From positions 1 through 38,951 of the forward strand of contig JAUCBJ010007994.1 in the NCBI GenBank assembly GCA_032718475.1: a stretch of 38,951 nucleotides of DNA. Direction: 5' to 3'. The notes below the pieces were generated by a model. It saw only the letters and a list, made by a program, of their open reading frames with translations. It had not been told where the DNA came from and made no database searches. The translations under genes and the position numbers were made by a program. Shown here one piece after another: positions 1-10,039 of the stretch; positions within the stretch are counted from its first letter, which is position 1; every line of letters begins with the position of its first letter. The DNA comes from Nemertoderma westbladi. Lineage: Eukaryota; Xenacoelomorpha; Nemertodermatida; Nemertodermatidae.

Positions 1-640
1 CGCCTTGGAGGGGGGAACTGGTTAGCAAAGAAAACAAATCAGTCATATCCCAGAAAAACCTTTACAGTAGGTTTCAGAGTATTTTAGCGTATGGGGGAAA
101 AACTGGGTTGCGGGGCGAAGGGCCAGTTACATCCCACAGAAGCTTTTACACATGTCATTCGTATACACTATATCACTGTTGTTTTATTATTTTATCAGCC
201 TTTATTTGTTTTTATAGATATTCTACTTAATAGCAGGATAGGGTACACCATTGGTTTAGTTTTTATTTACTATTAATTTTTTAAAAGTTTTTAACATTTT
301 AATACCTTTATTTTAAATTTTGATTTGAGTTAGTTTTGGTGCATTATGAATTTCCGATATAATTTCAAACCATGCTCAACTTCTTCTACCGGTCTGCCAC
401 TTTACACAGCTAATATCTTTATTAAAATAGTCATAACTACTATACAGTACCATAACGGTATCGGTTTTGTATATATCTTTGTAGGTTTTGAATTGGTTGT
501 TTTAGTTAAATTATATTAATATTGTGTTTAAAATAATATACCACTGAAGACGCGCGGGAAGCGTGAAATAGCTATATGGTAAACTAATAATATTTATAAT
601 TTGAGTATGCTTATGCCACGAAAGGCATCGTTCCATTACA
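1..640. other. AT-rich stretch without a recognisable gene
   Basis: I see no coding region, RNA gene or clear repeat here. The only open frame is about 61 codons at 91-276 (+), with no recognisable motif. It is rich in T and A runs and looks like ordinary intergenic DNA or old transposon remnants. Confidence 0.5.
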
Positions 641-1480
641 TTAACTCGCTTGATTTTTAATATAGGTACGGTAAAGTTTATTTTTTGTGAGAGTACAATT
701 TATTAGGTTTTCTGTCATCCATGGCTTAAGTGTGATGGAGCGAAGAGGGACTACGGTGCGGGGAACGTGAGAATAACATAAGTTATTAAGGTCATTGTAA
801 AAGTTGTCGAATTTATCAGAAGCGTTTAAATTGTTAGTCAATGTACTGTTGCTCAGAGACTCGATGTCGGAAGTAAATGCAGTTTGATTGAAGTTGGAGT
901 AGTCAAATTTAAATGTTTGTTTAGGAGCAACGAATATAGACGGGTATTTTTCAAGAATAACAAAAGTGGGTTGGTGGTCGGTGGTTCCAATTTTACATGA
1001 AATTGTTCCAGAAGTAGTGGAGTGGGATGTAATGTTAGTAAATATATGGTCGATTAGTGTTTCAGAGTGAATGGTGCGGTTGGATAATTCAGAATGAAAA
1101 ATTCGAGTGGGTTTGTTAATCAGTTGTACGAATCCGTAAGAAGACATTAGGTCGACATAGGAAGAGGAATCAGTGTTCGGTTTAAGTAAGTTAATATTCA
1201 TGTCGCCGGTTATAATAATGTCAAGGTTATTTTTTGTAAATTTAGAAAGTGTAGAGTCAAGTAAGGATAGAAAGTCAGCGTGAACAATGGTGTCAGGGCG
1301 ATATATTGTACCAATTATAAGAGGTTTGGAATTACGGGGACGTTTAATTTTAACCCAAGTGCTCTCGAGCCCAGCCATCTGAATATCTGGATAATCGCTG
1401 ATTTCAAGATCATTTGATACAAAAATAGCAGTACCACCTCGGTTTAATTTTTTTCTATACGAACGATTGGTGAATTGCGA
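641..1480 (-). pseudogene. LINE endonuclease (EEP/APE-like) fragment
   Basis: This is a fragment of the ORF2 protein of a non-LTR retrotransposon. It covers the apurinic-type endonuclease that nicks target DNA. Visible motifs in order are GGTAIFV near the upstream end, GTIYRP, the catalytic GDMNI, LIDHIFTN and a TTDHQPTF block carrying the conserved D-H pair. The linker leading to reverse transcriptase (LKPWMTENLI, then TKNKLYRTYIKN) follows. The first ATG is at 1378, but the frame is open back to about 1480, where it meets an A/T homopolymer; the first endonuclease motif is therefore missing. It stops at 641, before any reverse-transcriptase motif. The linker style suggests the CR1/L2/Jockey side of LINEs (inference). 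It is truncated at both ends. Confidence 0.85.
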
Positions 1481-1669
1481 AAAAAAAAAAACCTACTAAT
1501 AATTATGTATTACACGTGTACTCGTTAAATCCTGATGCTGCCCTGTCTCAATGTTAAATAATTATATATTCTGGAGCATTTATGAGGTACGTAGAGAGCC
1601 ACTCAAATATTAAAATGAAGAAACCCATATTTGTTATTGAATTATATTTTGGTATACGTCGCACTGACA
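1481..1669. other. AT-rich junction between LINE fragment and BEL pol
   Basis: There are no genes. The sequence marks the place where the BEL/Pao element on the right has lost its RNase H, integrase and 3' LTR. Short similarity to 16295-16350 (the phrase CTCAATGTTAAATAA followed by TTCTGGA) suggests part of a small dispersed repeat. Confidence 0.35.
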
Positions 1670-3400
1670 TTAATTAATGGCGTCTCCAAACACATGGAGT
1701 TGATAGGAATACGTAGGGAGAACATGACCAAAATATGAACGGGAAATTATAAAGTTCTCGATGGATGGTAGAGAATCTTCCCATTTCATCCACTTCTTTA
1801 ATAGTTCTCCCTTAAGTGGATCGTCCCATGAGTGGTTTTCAAGCCACATTTGTTGTACTAAACTCCAAGCAAACAATATAATTGGGCTAATAAATCCCAA
1901 TGGATCGAAATAAGTGCTCAGGATACTTAGACAAATCCGTTTAGTCCGAACTGGATTATCTTGCTGTTTTAGCTGGAAAAACAGGATATCTCTCTCTGTG
2001 TCCCATTTCAAACCAAGCGTCTTGGTTTCTGGAAGATCGTCCTTGATTAGGTCTAGATCTTTAACTCCTCGGTCTTCTACCGGGATCGATTCCAGAAACT
2101 CACGGGAGTTGCTGGTGAATTTAGTTAATCGAAATCCACCTCTTTTCAAGCACTCTACCGTTCCTTTGGCGACATCAATGGCTTCTTCCACCGATGGGAG
2201 GGACTTTAAATTGTCGTCCATGTATATATCCCGTTTGATGTTGTCGATAACCTCTTTGGAGAAGGCGTCCCGGTTGTCATCAGCAGTGGTGCGCACTACT
2301 GAGCAGGCGTTTGAAGGGCTCGAGATGATCCCAAAAGCCTGGATGGTCATCCAGTACTCCACCGGTTTCTGGTTGAGGTCTCCTTCAGGCCACCACAGAA
2401 ATCGTAGGCTGTCTCGATCTCTATCCAGCGCCTTAACTTGTAAGAACATGCCTTCTATATCGGAGCCAAAACCGATTGAATATTGTCGTAATCTTAAGAG
2501 TATTCCCAACAAGGATTGGAGTAAGTTGGGTCCTGGCAACAACTCGGAGTTAAGGGATTGGCCCATGTAGAGGGCGGAGCCATCAAATACTACCTGGACT
2601 TCGTTGGGTTTACCGGGTTTGGTAACATAATGATGTGTTAGATAGTACGTTCTCTCAGTTATGGGTGTTCCTTCCGGTACTCGCTCCGCATGATGAATGA
2701 ATGAATGAATGAATTTGTTCAGCTGGGTCTTGTACATCTCCTTAGCGGAAGCATTTGCCGTAAGGCGTCGATGTAGTTGCGCAATTCTCTTCTCCGCCAA
2801 GGGTCGGTTGTTTATAAAATTGGGTTCTCGCCGTCGGAAAGGCAGACCAATCTCATATCTACCTTGATCTTTAAGAAAACCTGTAGTTGTTTCCTGTATC
2901 TGCTTGGCTCTTTCTTCTTCTACCGATAGGGCCTTATCGTAGGAATTGGGCTCTACAGCCTCTTGAGTAAAGAATCGTACGGCGTGTTCATCACGAGTCT
3001 TCGCGTTGTAGCGATCTATCACTTCATTCAGTTCGTCGTTGTAGTCGACTTGTCCTGCTGGATGAATGAGGTGACATAGGTTCACTTGGTTTTGCCAAGT
3101 TTCATTTTCCGTAAGGAGGTCGATGGTATTCTCCTCGTCGAAGAGTTGGTGGATATCGTCATTATCTGAGGAGTATGGGGTTCCCTCAGGTGGGTCGTCT
3201 CCCTCACTGATCTCATCTTCCCATTCACTCACCTGGTAGACTCGTTCTTTGGGTAGCCTTTCCATGAGAGTTCTACGGGAAGGGCCAGTAAAGTACCAAC
3301 CTACTCTAGTTCTTCCCGCATAGGTTTGTAGTGGTTGCGGTTGAGCAGGCCATTTCTCCAATGTCTCAAGCGCCTCATGCGCATTTTTCCGATGAGTATT
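1670..3400 (-). pseudogene. pol: BEL/Pao pol: reverse transcriptase, truncated in RNase H
   Basis: This is the reverse transcriptase of the BEL/Pao element, which copies element RNA into DNA in cytoplasmic particles. Family motifs in order: the linker after protease (GRTRVGW), YYLTHHYV, VVFDGSA, SLNSELLPGPNL, the first catalytic aspartate in SDIEGMF, RFLWW, FGIISSPSNA, the active-site YMDD, and LGLKWD followed by FDPLGF near the connection. RNase H is only begun (HVFGDA, where CDAS is usual) and then hits a stop at 1670. The frame starts at about 3361 with no ATG and joins the upstream protease through a one-base frame change. A run of ATGA/TTCA tetranucleotides at about 2693-2716 lies inside the coding sequence. 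Integrase is missing. Confidence 0.9.
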
Positions 3401-3839
3401 TGTACTCCAGGGTAATATGTGTTGAATCTAGGTATCTCATGCTGTTGGGTGAAGTCGTCCTCATCCCAATTATAAGGTTCCACTTGGCTGGTAGCGAAGT
3501 TCTTTATCGCCACCATTTTTACTGACCTTATACTGTGTTCTCCTAGTTCATCCTGGGGGGTGGACAACGCGCCTACATAGTAGTCTGTAGTGAATGTGGA
3601 TTTCCAAACCTGCATAATTCCTGACATGTTCAACTTAGTTCGGAACTTGGGTTGTCCAGCAAAGATGTCTTCGGCTAGTTCTTTGTCGATGAATGTTCCT
3701 GTGCTGCCGGAGTCAAGGAGGGCGTTCACTATATAGCTCTTTTTGGGCCCGTGGACTCTCAACTGCACTATGGGAAATTCTCGGATTCCTACGTTGGAAG
3801 TTGGTGCTTTCCAAGATGGTTGGCGGTCAGGAGTAGTTA
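3301..3839 (-). pseudogene. pro: BEL/Pao retroviral-type aspartic protease
   Basis: This is the retropepsin that processes the Gag-Pol polyprotein. The active-site loop reads LLDSGSTGTF, the D-S/T-G signature of the family, with FIDKELAE after it. The conserved tail ILIG lies near 3395. No ATG is needed because the domain is normally released from a polyprotein; the frame is open upstream to the edge of the 3840-5147 insertion. The protease frame ends at 3301 and overlaps the reverse-transcriptase frame. The switch between them falls at a GG-A5-T run near 3386-3393 and is equivalent to one lost A or a -1 slip. Whether this is programmed or a mutation cannot be told from one copy. Confidence 0.85.
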
Positions 3840-5147
3840 GGGTGAGGTCCGCCTACGTCCTTCTGGGCTTCTCCCCGAGGCGCACCCACGAGGCGGACGC
3901 TTTTCCACCACACTTGGGGCCAGTCCGACTGATGGTTTTATCAGACCGGGCCGGAAGGTAGCCCGATGCTTCCCGGGTTCAATTTTCAATCCCCCGATCA
4001 CACCGGCACAGCTCGTCAGTGTAGCCAGATGGTCGGCTACTGTCAACTTACTGTGGCCTGACTGTACATTGAGCCAACTCAGAGAGTCAACCGGCGGGTG
4101 GACCAGTTGATAGCGATCGAGCATCAAGGTCGCCCTTGAGCCAAACCGACGGTCTTGTCCCAAGTGGGCTTGCACTACCCAACATGGAATATTGACACGT
4201 TTTCACCCGCCTCGCCGGCAGTATTGAGGGGAAGTCAGTTCCGCAAACAATACTGACTAGCTCGAAAGCTAGGAACAAGTAACCACTTACCAGTCACTGT
4301 ACACGTGTACTCAACAGATGCTCACGAAATCAAGTACACAACGGTAAACACAAAATCGGACACATACCATGCACACACAGAGGACATAATCGGGGAAGAC
4401 AAAATCGGTGACAAAATCAGAGGGGACAAAATTGTATCGACTAATAAAAGAGCCGAGAGTACCTTATTTTGCCGTCAGGGCAAAATAACTTTGTGTGCAC
4501 AAAGTATGCTGGGGCGCAGTAAAGATATGGTCCTACTAATAACCAGCGGCGACTGAACCAACCGGCAAGGTTTCCCATACTCACTCGCAGTGGCCATACA
4601 CACACTCACGTATACCACGTACCCACAGCAACAGAAAGCTCAAGCAAACTGCCACTGATCGTCCACACACAAACCACAGATTCCAGAGTATCATTCACTC
4701 AGACCACACTACCACCATCCCCTCCTTGCAGCGGATATTCCGGGTGCTACCTCCATTCCAATAGTAGTACAAACAGAATCATCAGAATCCTGCCCATTCC
4801 GATGCAACACCTCCATTCCAATAGTGCTACCCTGGGAAAAGACACGTTTCGGCAACCGATAGGAGACAGCAAAGAGTCTGGTCAACTCATACATACCAAA
4901 CATAGACCTACCACATAGACCACATAGACCACAGATCACACCAAGCCACCACCCCTACTGTGTACAGGACTGGCAGTACGGCAACAGGCCGACTAGACGG
5001 TACCACGGCACCATGTTGATTCATGGTTCGCTAGACACGAGGGCCTTCAGTAACTCCCTTGCACTATAGAAACGATTTAACATGCCCCCAGACCCTCACG
5101 AGTCCGCCGCCGCCTGTTGATAGCACCCCTATAGAGACCTCACCTCC
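3840..5147. mobile_element. 1.3-kb insertion with inverted ends inside the BEL element
   Basis: This block separates Gag from protease and looks unlike either. Its ends mirror each other: GGTGAGGTC at 3841-3849 and GACCTCACC at 5138-5146. TTA, followed by GG, lies just outside both ends (3837-3839 and 5148-5150), so a TTA target-site duplication is possible. Such features fit a non-autonomous DNA transposon, for example of the PIF/Harbinger type (inference). There is no transposase. The left third (3841-4290) is GC-rich, and the rest is CA-rich. A 17-bp phrase, ACCTCCATTCCAATAGT, occurs twice 57 bp apart near 4750 and 4807. Small frames at 3837-4175, 4305-4556 and 4709-4939 carry no recognisable domain. 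Confidence 0.5.
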
Positions 5148-6614
5148 TTAGGCACTATCGGTTTCTTTCTCATACGTAAGTGCTCGATACACTGCGGTAT
5201 TTATTAGGTAACAGGATTCGTTTTCGTCGGAGAATTCATCCGTATAGAATCCTTCCATCTCAGAACTTTGGTCAGTGTCGTTCACATCACTGAATTGGAC
5301 ATGTAGTTCGGGCACACTTACCTGACTCGGGCTGTTTCTTTCGAATTCAGTGTGCAACAAGATATGATGTTTCGCGCCGCACTTAGCACACCTTGCGTTG
5401 GAGTAACAGGTTCGCCGTTGGTGTCCTTGTCTGAGGCAATTATAACACAACCGCTTATCCCACATGACTTCACGTCTATCTTTTAATGATTTCTTTAGGA
5501 ATTCATCACACACACTTAAACGGTGGGGCCCGTCGCACAGTACACATTTTGGTTTGATGTTACTTACCTTACTTTGAGTAACGTTGTGCACACTCGTTCT
5601 TTCCTCGGGCTTTCTTCCATGAATTCTCTTAGGAGACGTAGAAGGAGTTTTTCTTACCTGTTCTCTCCTGTCACTGGTTCGAGACTTGAATTTACTTACG
5701 TCTTTAGGCGCTTTGTTGACATAATAAGATCTTTCAGTGTCTTTCCCGCTGTCCTCCTCTTGAGAGGCCTGGCTTTCGCCGTCATCTGTATAACACACTG
5801 GTGTTACCTTTCTCCTAGAAACAGGTTTCTCACTTACCTTATTTTCCGGTGTCTTCTCTCTGGACTGCTTTAGGAGCTGTAATTTTACCTCTCCATCTAA
5901 GAATGACATGAGATCAGCCATGGTAGGGTCTCGTCGTTGTTGTTCCATCATATATAACACTTTCTTATCCCAACGTGTACCTACTCCACCTTTTGGCAAA
6001 GTAGATGCTACGGCTCCAATATCCATAGAACTCTGATATTCATGAGACTTACCTAGCCAATCTAATTGTCTACAGATCTCCTGAATCTCATCGGAAAACT
6101 CTATAATCCCGCTGCTAATGAACTTTCGGGGCGCTACCAATTTTGCATACAAATACCTAGCTATGTTATTCCTATTACCATACCTGATGTTTAGTGTATT
6201 CCAAACTTGTCTTAATCCATCTGGATGTCCAATAAACTTTAACGCCATTAACTTGGGAGATCCTTCCAAGCACTCGATGAGGAATCTAAGTTTCTCTCCG
6301 TTAGATAACACAGAGTTCTGTATGTTATCTTTGTAATATTCATTAAAAGGTAACCATTTCATCTCATCTCCATTGAACTTGACGATCTCTCCCACCTTTA
6401 CCGCTTGACGGGCTTCGGTTCTAGCCATTTGACGCGTAAAACTTTCTTGGGCCATCGTATTATTTAATATCGAGTTATCGGTATATAAATTTCTCGGATT
6501 ATTATCAGGTCTATATGGAATATCATTGTCAACAGGTTTATAATTACCCTTAATAGGGTTTACTATAGGAGTTTCTACTTCACTAGCAGTATAGATGCGT
6601 GTAGGCTCCACACC
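5148..6614 (-). CDS. gag: BEL/Pao Gag with DUF1759-like region and zinc knuckles
   Basis: This is the structural Gag protein of the element, which forms the particle and binds RNA. The frame is 487 codons from the stop at 6615 to TAA at 5148. The first half has the DUF1759-type capsid pattern (KFNGDEMKWLPFNEYY, EKLRFLIECLEG, WNTLNIRYGN). A basic, Ser-rich linker follows. The C-terminal third has the BEL/Pao cysteine clusters: CVLCDGPHRLSVC, CYNCLRQGHQRRTC and CAKCGAKHHILLH. The frame begins directly after the upstream ORF's TAA, in the same frame and with no ATG at the boundary. Translation may therefore depend on reading through that stop, or the stop may be a recent mutation. The Gag stop coincides with the TTA at the border of the inserted block. 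Confidence 0.88.
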   Translation of the reverse strand, partial: GVEPTRIYTASEVETPIVNPIKGNYKPVDNDIPYRPDNNPRNLYTDNSILNNTMAQESFTRQMARTEARQAVKVGEIVKFNGDEMKWLPFNEYYKDNIQNSVLSNGEKLRFLIECLEGSPKLMALKFIGHPDGLRQVWNTLNIRYGNRNNIARYLYAKLVAPRKFISSGIIEFSDEIQEICRQLDWLGKSHEYQSSMDIGAVASTLPKGGVGTRWDKKVLYMMEQQRRDPTMADLMSFLDGEVKLQLLKQSREKTPENKVSEKPVSRRKVTPVCYTDDGESQASQEEDSGKDTERSYYVNKAPKDVSKFKSRTSDRREQVRKTPSTSPKRIHGRKPEERTSVHNVTQSKVSNIKPKCVLCDGPHRLSVCDEFLKKSLKDRREVMWDKRLCYNCLRQGHQRRTCYSNARCAKCGAKHHILLHTEFERNSPSQVSVPELHVQFSDVNDTDQSSEMEGFYTDEFSDENESCYLINTAVYRALTYEKETDSA

Positions 6615-8723
6615 TTACGCATGAAATACTTCAGACCTAACAGGTTGACACATTGTTACAGGGGGTGGTGGTATACCCTTTTGTGTATTTACTAATTTAT
6701 CGCGTTCTAACGCGATACTCTGCTGCACTTCTTGCAACTCTAACCTACTTGCCCTTACTGTTCCCTTGAACTGTTGAACAGTCTCCTGCATCTGCCCGAG
6801 CAGGAGATCCATCCCCCGCCGTCCCTCATCCACCCACTCGACCGCCGAAGCGGGAGCCGCCAACATAGTAGCGGGTAGATGAGGGACAACGGGCGACAAA
6901 TCGTTGATATTTCGCTCGGAGTCCAGGACAGGAACTGTCTCAGGGGCGGTTCTGCTGGGCACAGGTAGTTTAGTGCTGTGCAAAGGGAATTTAGAGGTAA
7001 GTTCTGGGAGTACAGGTGTCTCTATCACCGAAGGGGTGGCTTCGAGAACAGGCCTAATTATTTCAGGCTCATCTACTATAGTAGGGAGTCTTTCTACTCT
7101 AATAATTTGGTCTGTGGGTTCTGTACTACCTAAGTCTGTGCTAGCTAGTTGCCTTCTCACAGCTGGGGGCAAATTAGGCAATTTCTGACGGTGGGGCGTT
7201 CTTCTACGCCTACTTAGACGAGATCTATTTCCTCCGCCTTCAGGATCGGTGGTATCGCCTTCATCAGATGATGTAAATCCCTGTCTTTTGGGAGTAGATC
7301 GACTTATCATCTGCATTTGACTAGCTGTTAACTGTTTATTTATGTAGTCTTGCTTCTCTTGAAGATTTTCCAACTCTAGTTGGGTGGTCTCTTCAGCCCC
7401 CCTCCGTTCTGCTTCTGCCACTGCCTCTGCCGCTTTTCTTTCCGCTTCGGCCGCTTTTCTTTCCACTTCTGCGGCCTTTCTTTCAGCTTCTGCGGCTGCC
7501 ATTGCCGCTTTCCTTTCAACTTCTGCTGCTGCCGCTGCTGCTATCTTTCTGTCTTCTATACGTTTTTTCTTTACTTGTTCTTCTTGGACCCTAGCGATGC
7601 GGATGCTTTCATCAAATTTAGCTTTATTCGCAGCTAACATTTCCGCATCTATTGCGTCCAACACAAGCTTGGCTCCTTCACTATTAGGACGAAGTCCAGC
7701 CAGCCTTCTTCTCAACTCTTCGTCACCTAGAAATTGTTGATAGTCTGACAGATAGATGTCAATAGCGTCCTTCTTCTGCGGTTTCTCTGCTGTCGCTTCG
7801 CTTTCCACTTGAGAAAAGGTAGCGTCTGTTGATTCTCCGTGGGTTGAGCGCTCAGCCAGCTGAAATTTACACTGGGCCGTTCCTTGAACCTTGAGACTCA
7901 CCCGCTGAAACCAAGTCTTTACGGCAACTTGCAACGACGTGTCTTGTCTTCTTTTCGAAGCTTCCTCAAAGGCCGATAGGATTAGTCTGATTCTTAGAAT
8001 TCTTTCTCTAACTTGATAAAGCAGCTCTCCCTGCTCTTGAGGTCCTTGGGGTTGTTGAAACAGTTGTTCCTCTAATCGCTCCAAAGAGCTGAAGAATCTC
8101 TGTACATATCCTGCTGCCGACCTCTTCCACACAGCTGGATCACTAGTGTCTGTTGTCACTCCCATCCTGTGTAAGTCTTCCCAGGCAGCTTCCGATAAGT
8201 TAAACGGAAGTCCGGGTCCGGGGAAGTTCCATTGCGACTCGACAATAGACTTCAGTTCCTCCCTTGTGTATCCCTTATAACTGTCCTTGGTCGATCGCTT
8301 ACTTCTCGCCCAATCGATTTGGTGTTCCTCCACCGCAATTAATACCCTAGTGAGTACGGCTGCAGGAAGAATGAGAAGGGGATCTGAATAAACCGCATCT
8401 GCCATCTTTGCTCCGTGCTCGGGTGCCAGCTCTACAATATCTGAACTACTGGAGCTATCGGGCCGCTGAGAAATAAGTTCTCGGCTCGAGTGTTGCTGCT
8501 GTTTAACAGCTGCTTCTTGGTCCCGCTTGACTTGAGCCCGAGTGCCTATGATAGACCTACAGTGTTTGACTAGCCTAGGGTCTGATACTACTACTGGAGG
8601 GGTGATCTTTCTTACAGTAGGAGGTGAGTTGAACTTCGGTCTCAAACGTTCCGCACTCCTATCTGGGTCACAGATGGTTGTATCTAGGAGACTGTCTGAC
8701 AGGTTTTGCTTTGTGTCAGACAT
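6615..8723 (-). CDS. 702-aa coiled-coil ORF fused in frame ahead of Gag
   Basis: I do not recognise a family. The protein starts at ATG 8723 (MSDTKQNLSDSLLDTT) and ends with TAA at 6615-6617, one codon before the Gag frame continues. Roughly, residues 1-110 are polar. Residues 110-340 form a folded-looking, helical part (WNFPGPGLPFNLSE, FFSSLERLEEQLF). Residues 385-455 are an Ala/Glu/Lys/Arg helix made of repeated AEAERKAA units. A basic stretch (SRLSRRRRTPHR) and a Pro/Thr-rich tail follow, then a last helix (LRLEL-like pattern at RASRLELQEVQQ). Its position, frame and lack of other stops indicate that it belongs to the retroelement as an extended Gag N-terminus or an extra ORF. BEL Gag proteins are usually much shorter than the combined length of about 1190 codons. 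A host gene captured by the element is possible but unsupported. Confidence 0.7.
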   Translation of the reverse strand: MSDTKQNLSDSLLDTTICDPDRSAERLRPKFNSPPTVRKITPPVVVSDPRLVKHCRSIIGTRAQVKRDQEAAVKQQQHSSRELISQRPDSSSSSDIVELAPEHGAKMADAVYSDPLLILPAAVLTRVLIAVEEHQIDWARSKRSTKDSYKGYTREELKSIVESQWNFPGPGLPFNLSEAAWEDLHRMGVTTDTSDPAVWKRSAAGYVQRFFSSLERLEEQLFQQPQGPQEQGELLYQVRERILRIRLILSAFEEASKRRQDTSLQVAVKTWFQRVSLKVQGTAQCKFQLAERSTHGESTDATFSQVESEATAEKPQKKDAIDIYLSDYQQFLGDEELRRRLAGLRPNSEGAKLVLDAIDAEMLAANKAKFDESIRIARVQEEQVKKKRIEDRKIAAAAAAEVERKAAMAAAEAERKAAEVERKAAEAERKAAEAVAEAERRGAEETTQLELENLQEKQDYINKQLTASQMQMISRSTPKRQGFTSSDEGDTTDPEGGGNRSRLSRRRRTPHRQKLPNLPPAVRRQLASTDLGSTEPTDQIIRVERLPTIVDEPEIIRPVLEATPSVIETPVLPELTSKFPLHSTKLPVPSRTAPETVPVLDSERNINDLSPVVPHLPATMLAAPASAVEWVDEGRRGMDLLLGQMQETVQQFKGTVRASRLELQEVQQSIALERDKLVNTQKGIPPPPVTMCQPVRSEVFHA

Positions 8724-10030
8724 GTTTGTTTGTACAGTTGAATGCCTACTGCTATAATTACAGTTAAAGCAAGTCTAGTAATTCAGTATCACTGTTAGCC
8801 TAGTAATTTATTACCGATACCGTTACTCAGTGTAACGTGATATTTATACAATATATTAGAATACCGGTATACACTTATAGTATATAAGTATTACTACGGA
8901 TCGAATATTAGGGTTCGTCACAGAATACCGGTATATAATTTCAGCGCAAATATATAAAAATATATAATAAGCCTATCGGGAATACCGGTATACAGCATAC
9001 ACTTATAGTATATATAAATATAATTATAATTATAGACTAGAATTAATTACAGAATACCGGTATATAATTTCAGCTTAAATTTATAGAATAAATATAATAA
9101 GCCTATTGTAAATACCGGTATGTCAATTATTTTAGAATAATTGAATTTCTGAATTTTAGGGGTTACTTGGTTACTTTACTTTACTTTATTACCGTTATTT
9201 AAGCAGTAGTCCAACTGATATTAAGACCTAATTGTTGTATGACAGGCCTACTATTTTATAAATCGGTTTGAGTTGATTTATAATATATATACCCGTATAA
9301 TGGGTTTTTGTCGATGTTTGAAATAAATGTTATTATTTCTGGGAAGGAGTCACTACACAGAAGCTGTGCGCTCTCAGTGAAGTGCTACTTGTTGGACACT
9401 AAAACAAATAATTCTACTTGCCTAAGTTACTTATTACTACAAATTATGTACAATTGCGGGGTGAGATTACAATCTCTAAATAAACACAAAAATTACACGT
9501 ACGAATTTTTAGGGTTAATTTTACAAGAAGTCTACAAACCAGCCTAACAAGGGGTTAGAATTTGTGGTTATTACAAACGGACAGGATACTACGTTATTTG
9601 AAAATAATAAAGCAGTAGTAAATATATTGCGTTGTCTAGATAAGAAAATACCACCGTCTGACGACTTATAGCCGTAGCGCTATAAGTACTACGTTATGTA
9701 CCCGGAGTGTTCCTACCTAGAAGTTAATTACCGCAGCCTACTATAGCTAACGTGCCTATTAACCACTTTACAACACAAATATACTGCCTACACACTAATT
9801 ACCTTCGTTAAGCACTGTACACTAAACCCTAAATTAGGTACAAGTACTTATACAACAAATAACCAGCAGTTAAAAGTACTTGTACAGCTAAAAGAACCAC
9901 GGTATCTGCCGGAGTGACCAGAGCATAAAATCACCAGTCTTTACCTACGCCAAACAGTCCTGATGTAGTACCGGGGTTAATTTAACTATAACGGTATGTA
10001 TAACAAGCACAATTACTGTAGGAATAAACT
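8724..10030. other. Leader/LTR-like region upstream of the BEL ORFs
   Basis: This stretch holds no convincing gene; the 79-codon frame at 9308-9547 (+) has no motif. By position it should contain the element's 5' LTR and leader. It carries the ACCGGT repeats described separately and a hairpin, CTTATAGC/GCTATAAG, at about 9666-9687. LTR ends and a primer-binding site could not be fixed because the 3' LTR is lost. Confidence 0.4.
8871..9121. repeat. Five palindromes ATACCGGTAT in a tandem block
   Basis: The self-complementary decamer ATACCGGTAT occurs at 8871, 8925, 8982, 9054 and 9112. The DNA between alternates two spacers: one starts with ACACTTATAGTATATA, the other with AATTTCAGC and ends with AATAAGCCTAT. 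Two larger units of about 111 and 130 bp are thus repeated. The block lies just upstream of the 702-codon ORF and could be a promoter or enhancer region of the element (inference). Confidence 0.8.
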
Positions 10031-10039
10031 TGGGGGTGT

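Larger units (their letters stand above)
1670..9130 (-). mobile_element. BEL/Pao LTR retrotransposon, 3'-truncated and interrupted
   Basis: Reading right to left, the order is leader/LTR-like DNA (above 8723), a 702-codon upstream ORF, Gag with zinc knuckles, a 1.3-kb insertion, protease and reverse transcriptase. This is the BEL/Pao gene order. RNase H ends after about ten residues, and integrase and the 3' LTR are absent. Long frames remain open: 702 and 487 codons separated by one stop, and 563 codons of pol. The element is therefore fairly young, yet it cannot move on its own in this state. Breaks seen are the single TAA at 6615-6617, the insertion at 3840-5147, a frame change near 3388 and the cut at 1670. 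I could not define the 5' LTR because no second LTR survives for comparison. Confidence 0.85.

Noticed and set aside
1914-2570. 218-codon frame on the plus strand
   Set aside because: It is the antisense shadow of the BEL reverse transcriptase, whose motifs are all on the minus strand.
3961-4060. B-box-like GGTTCAATTTT near 3977 and an A-box-like TAGCCAGATGG near 4021, as a tRNA or SINE
   Set aside because: The two boxes are in the wrong order for a pol III gene on the plus strand, and neither matches well.
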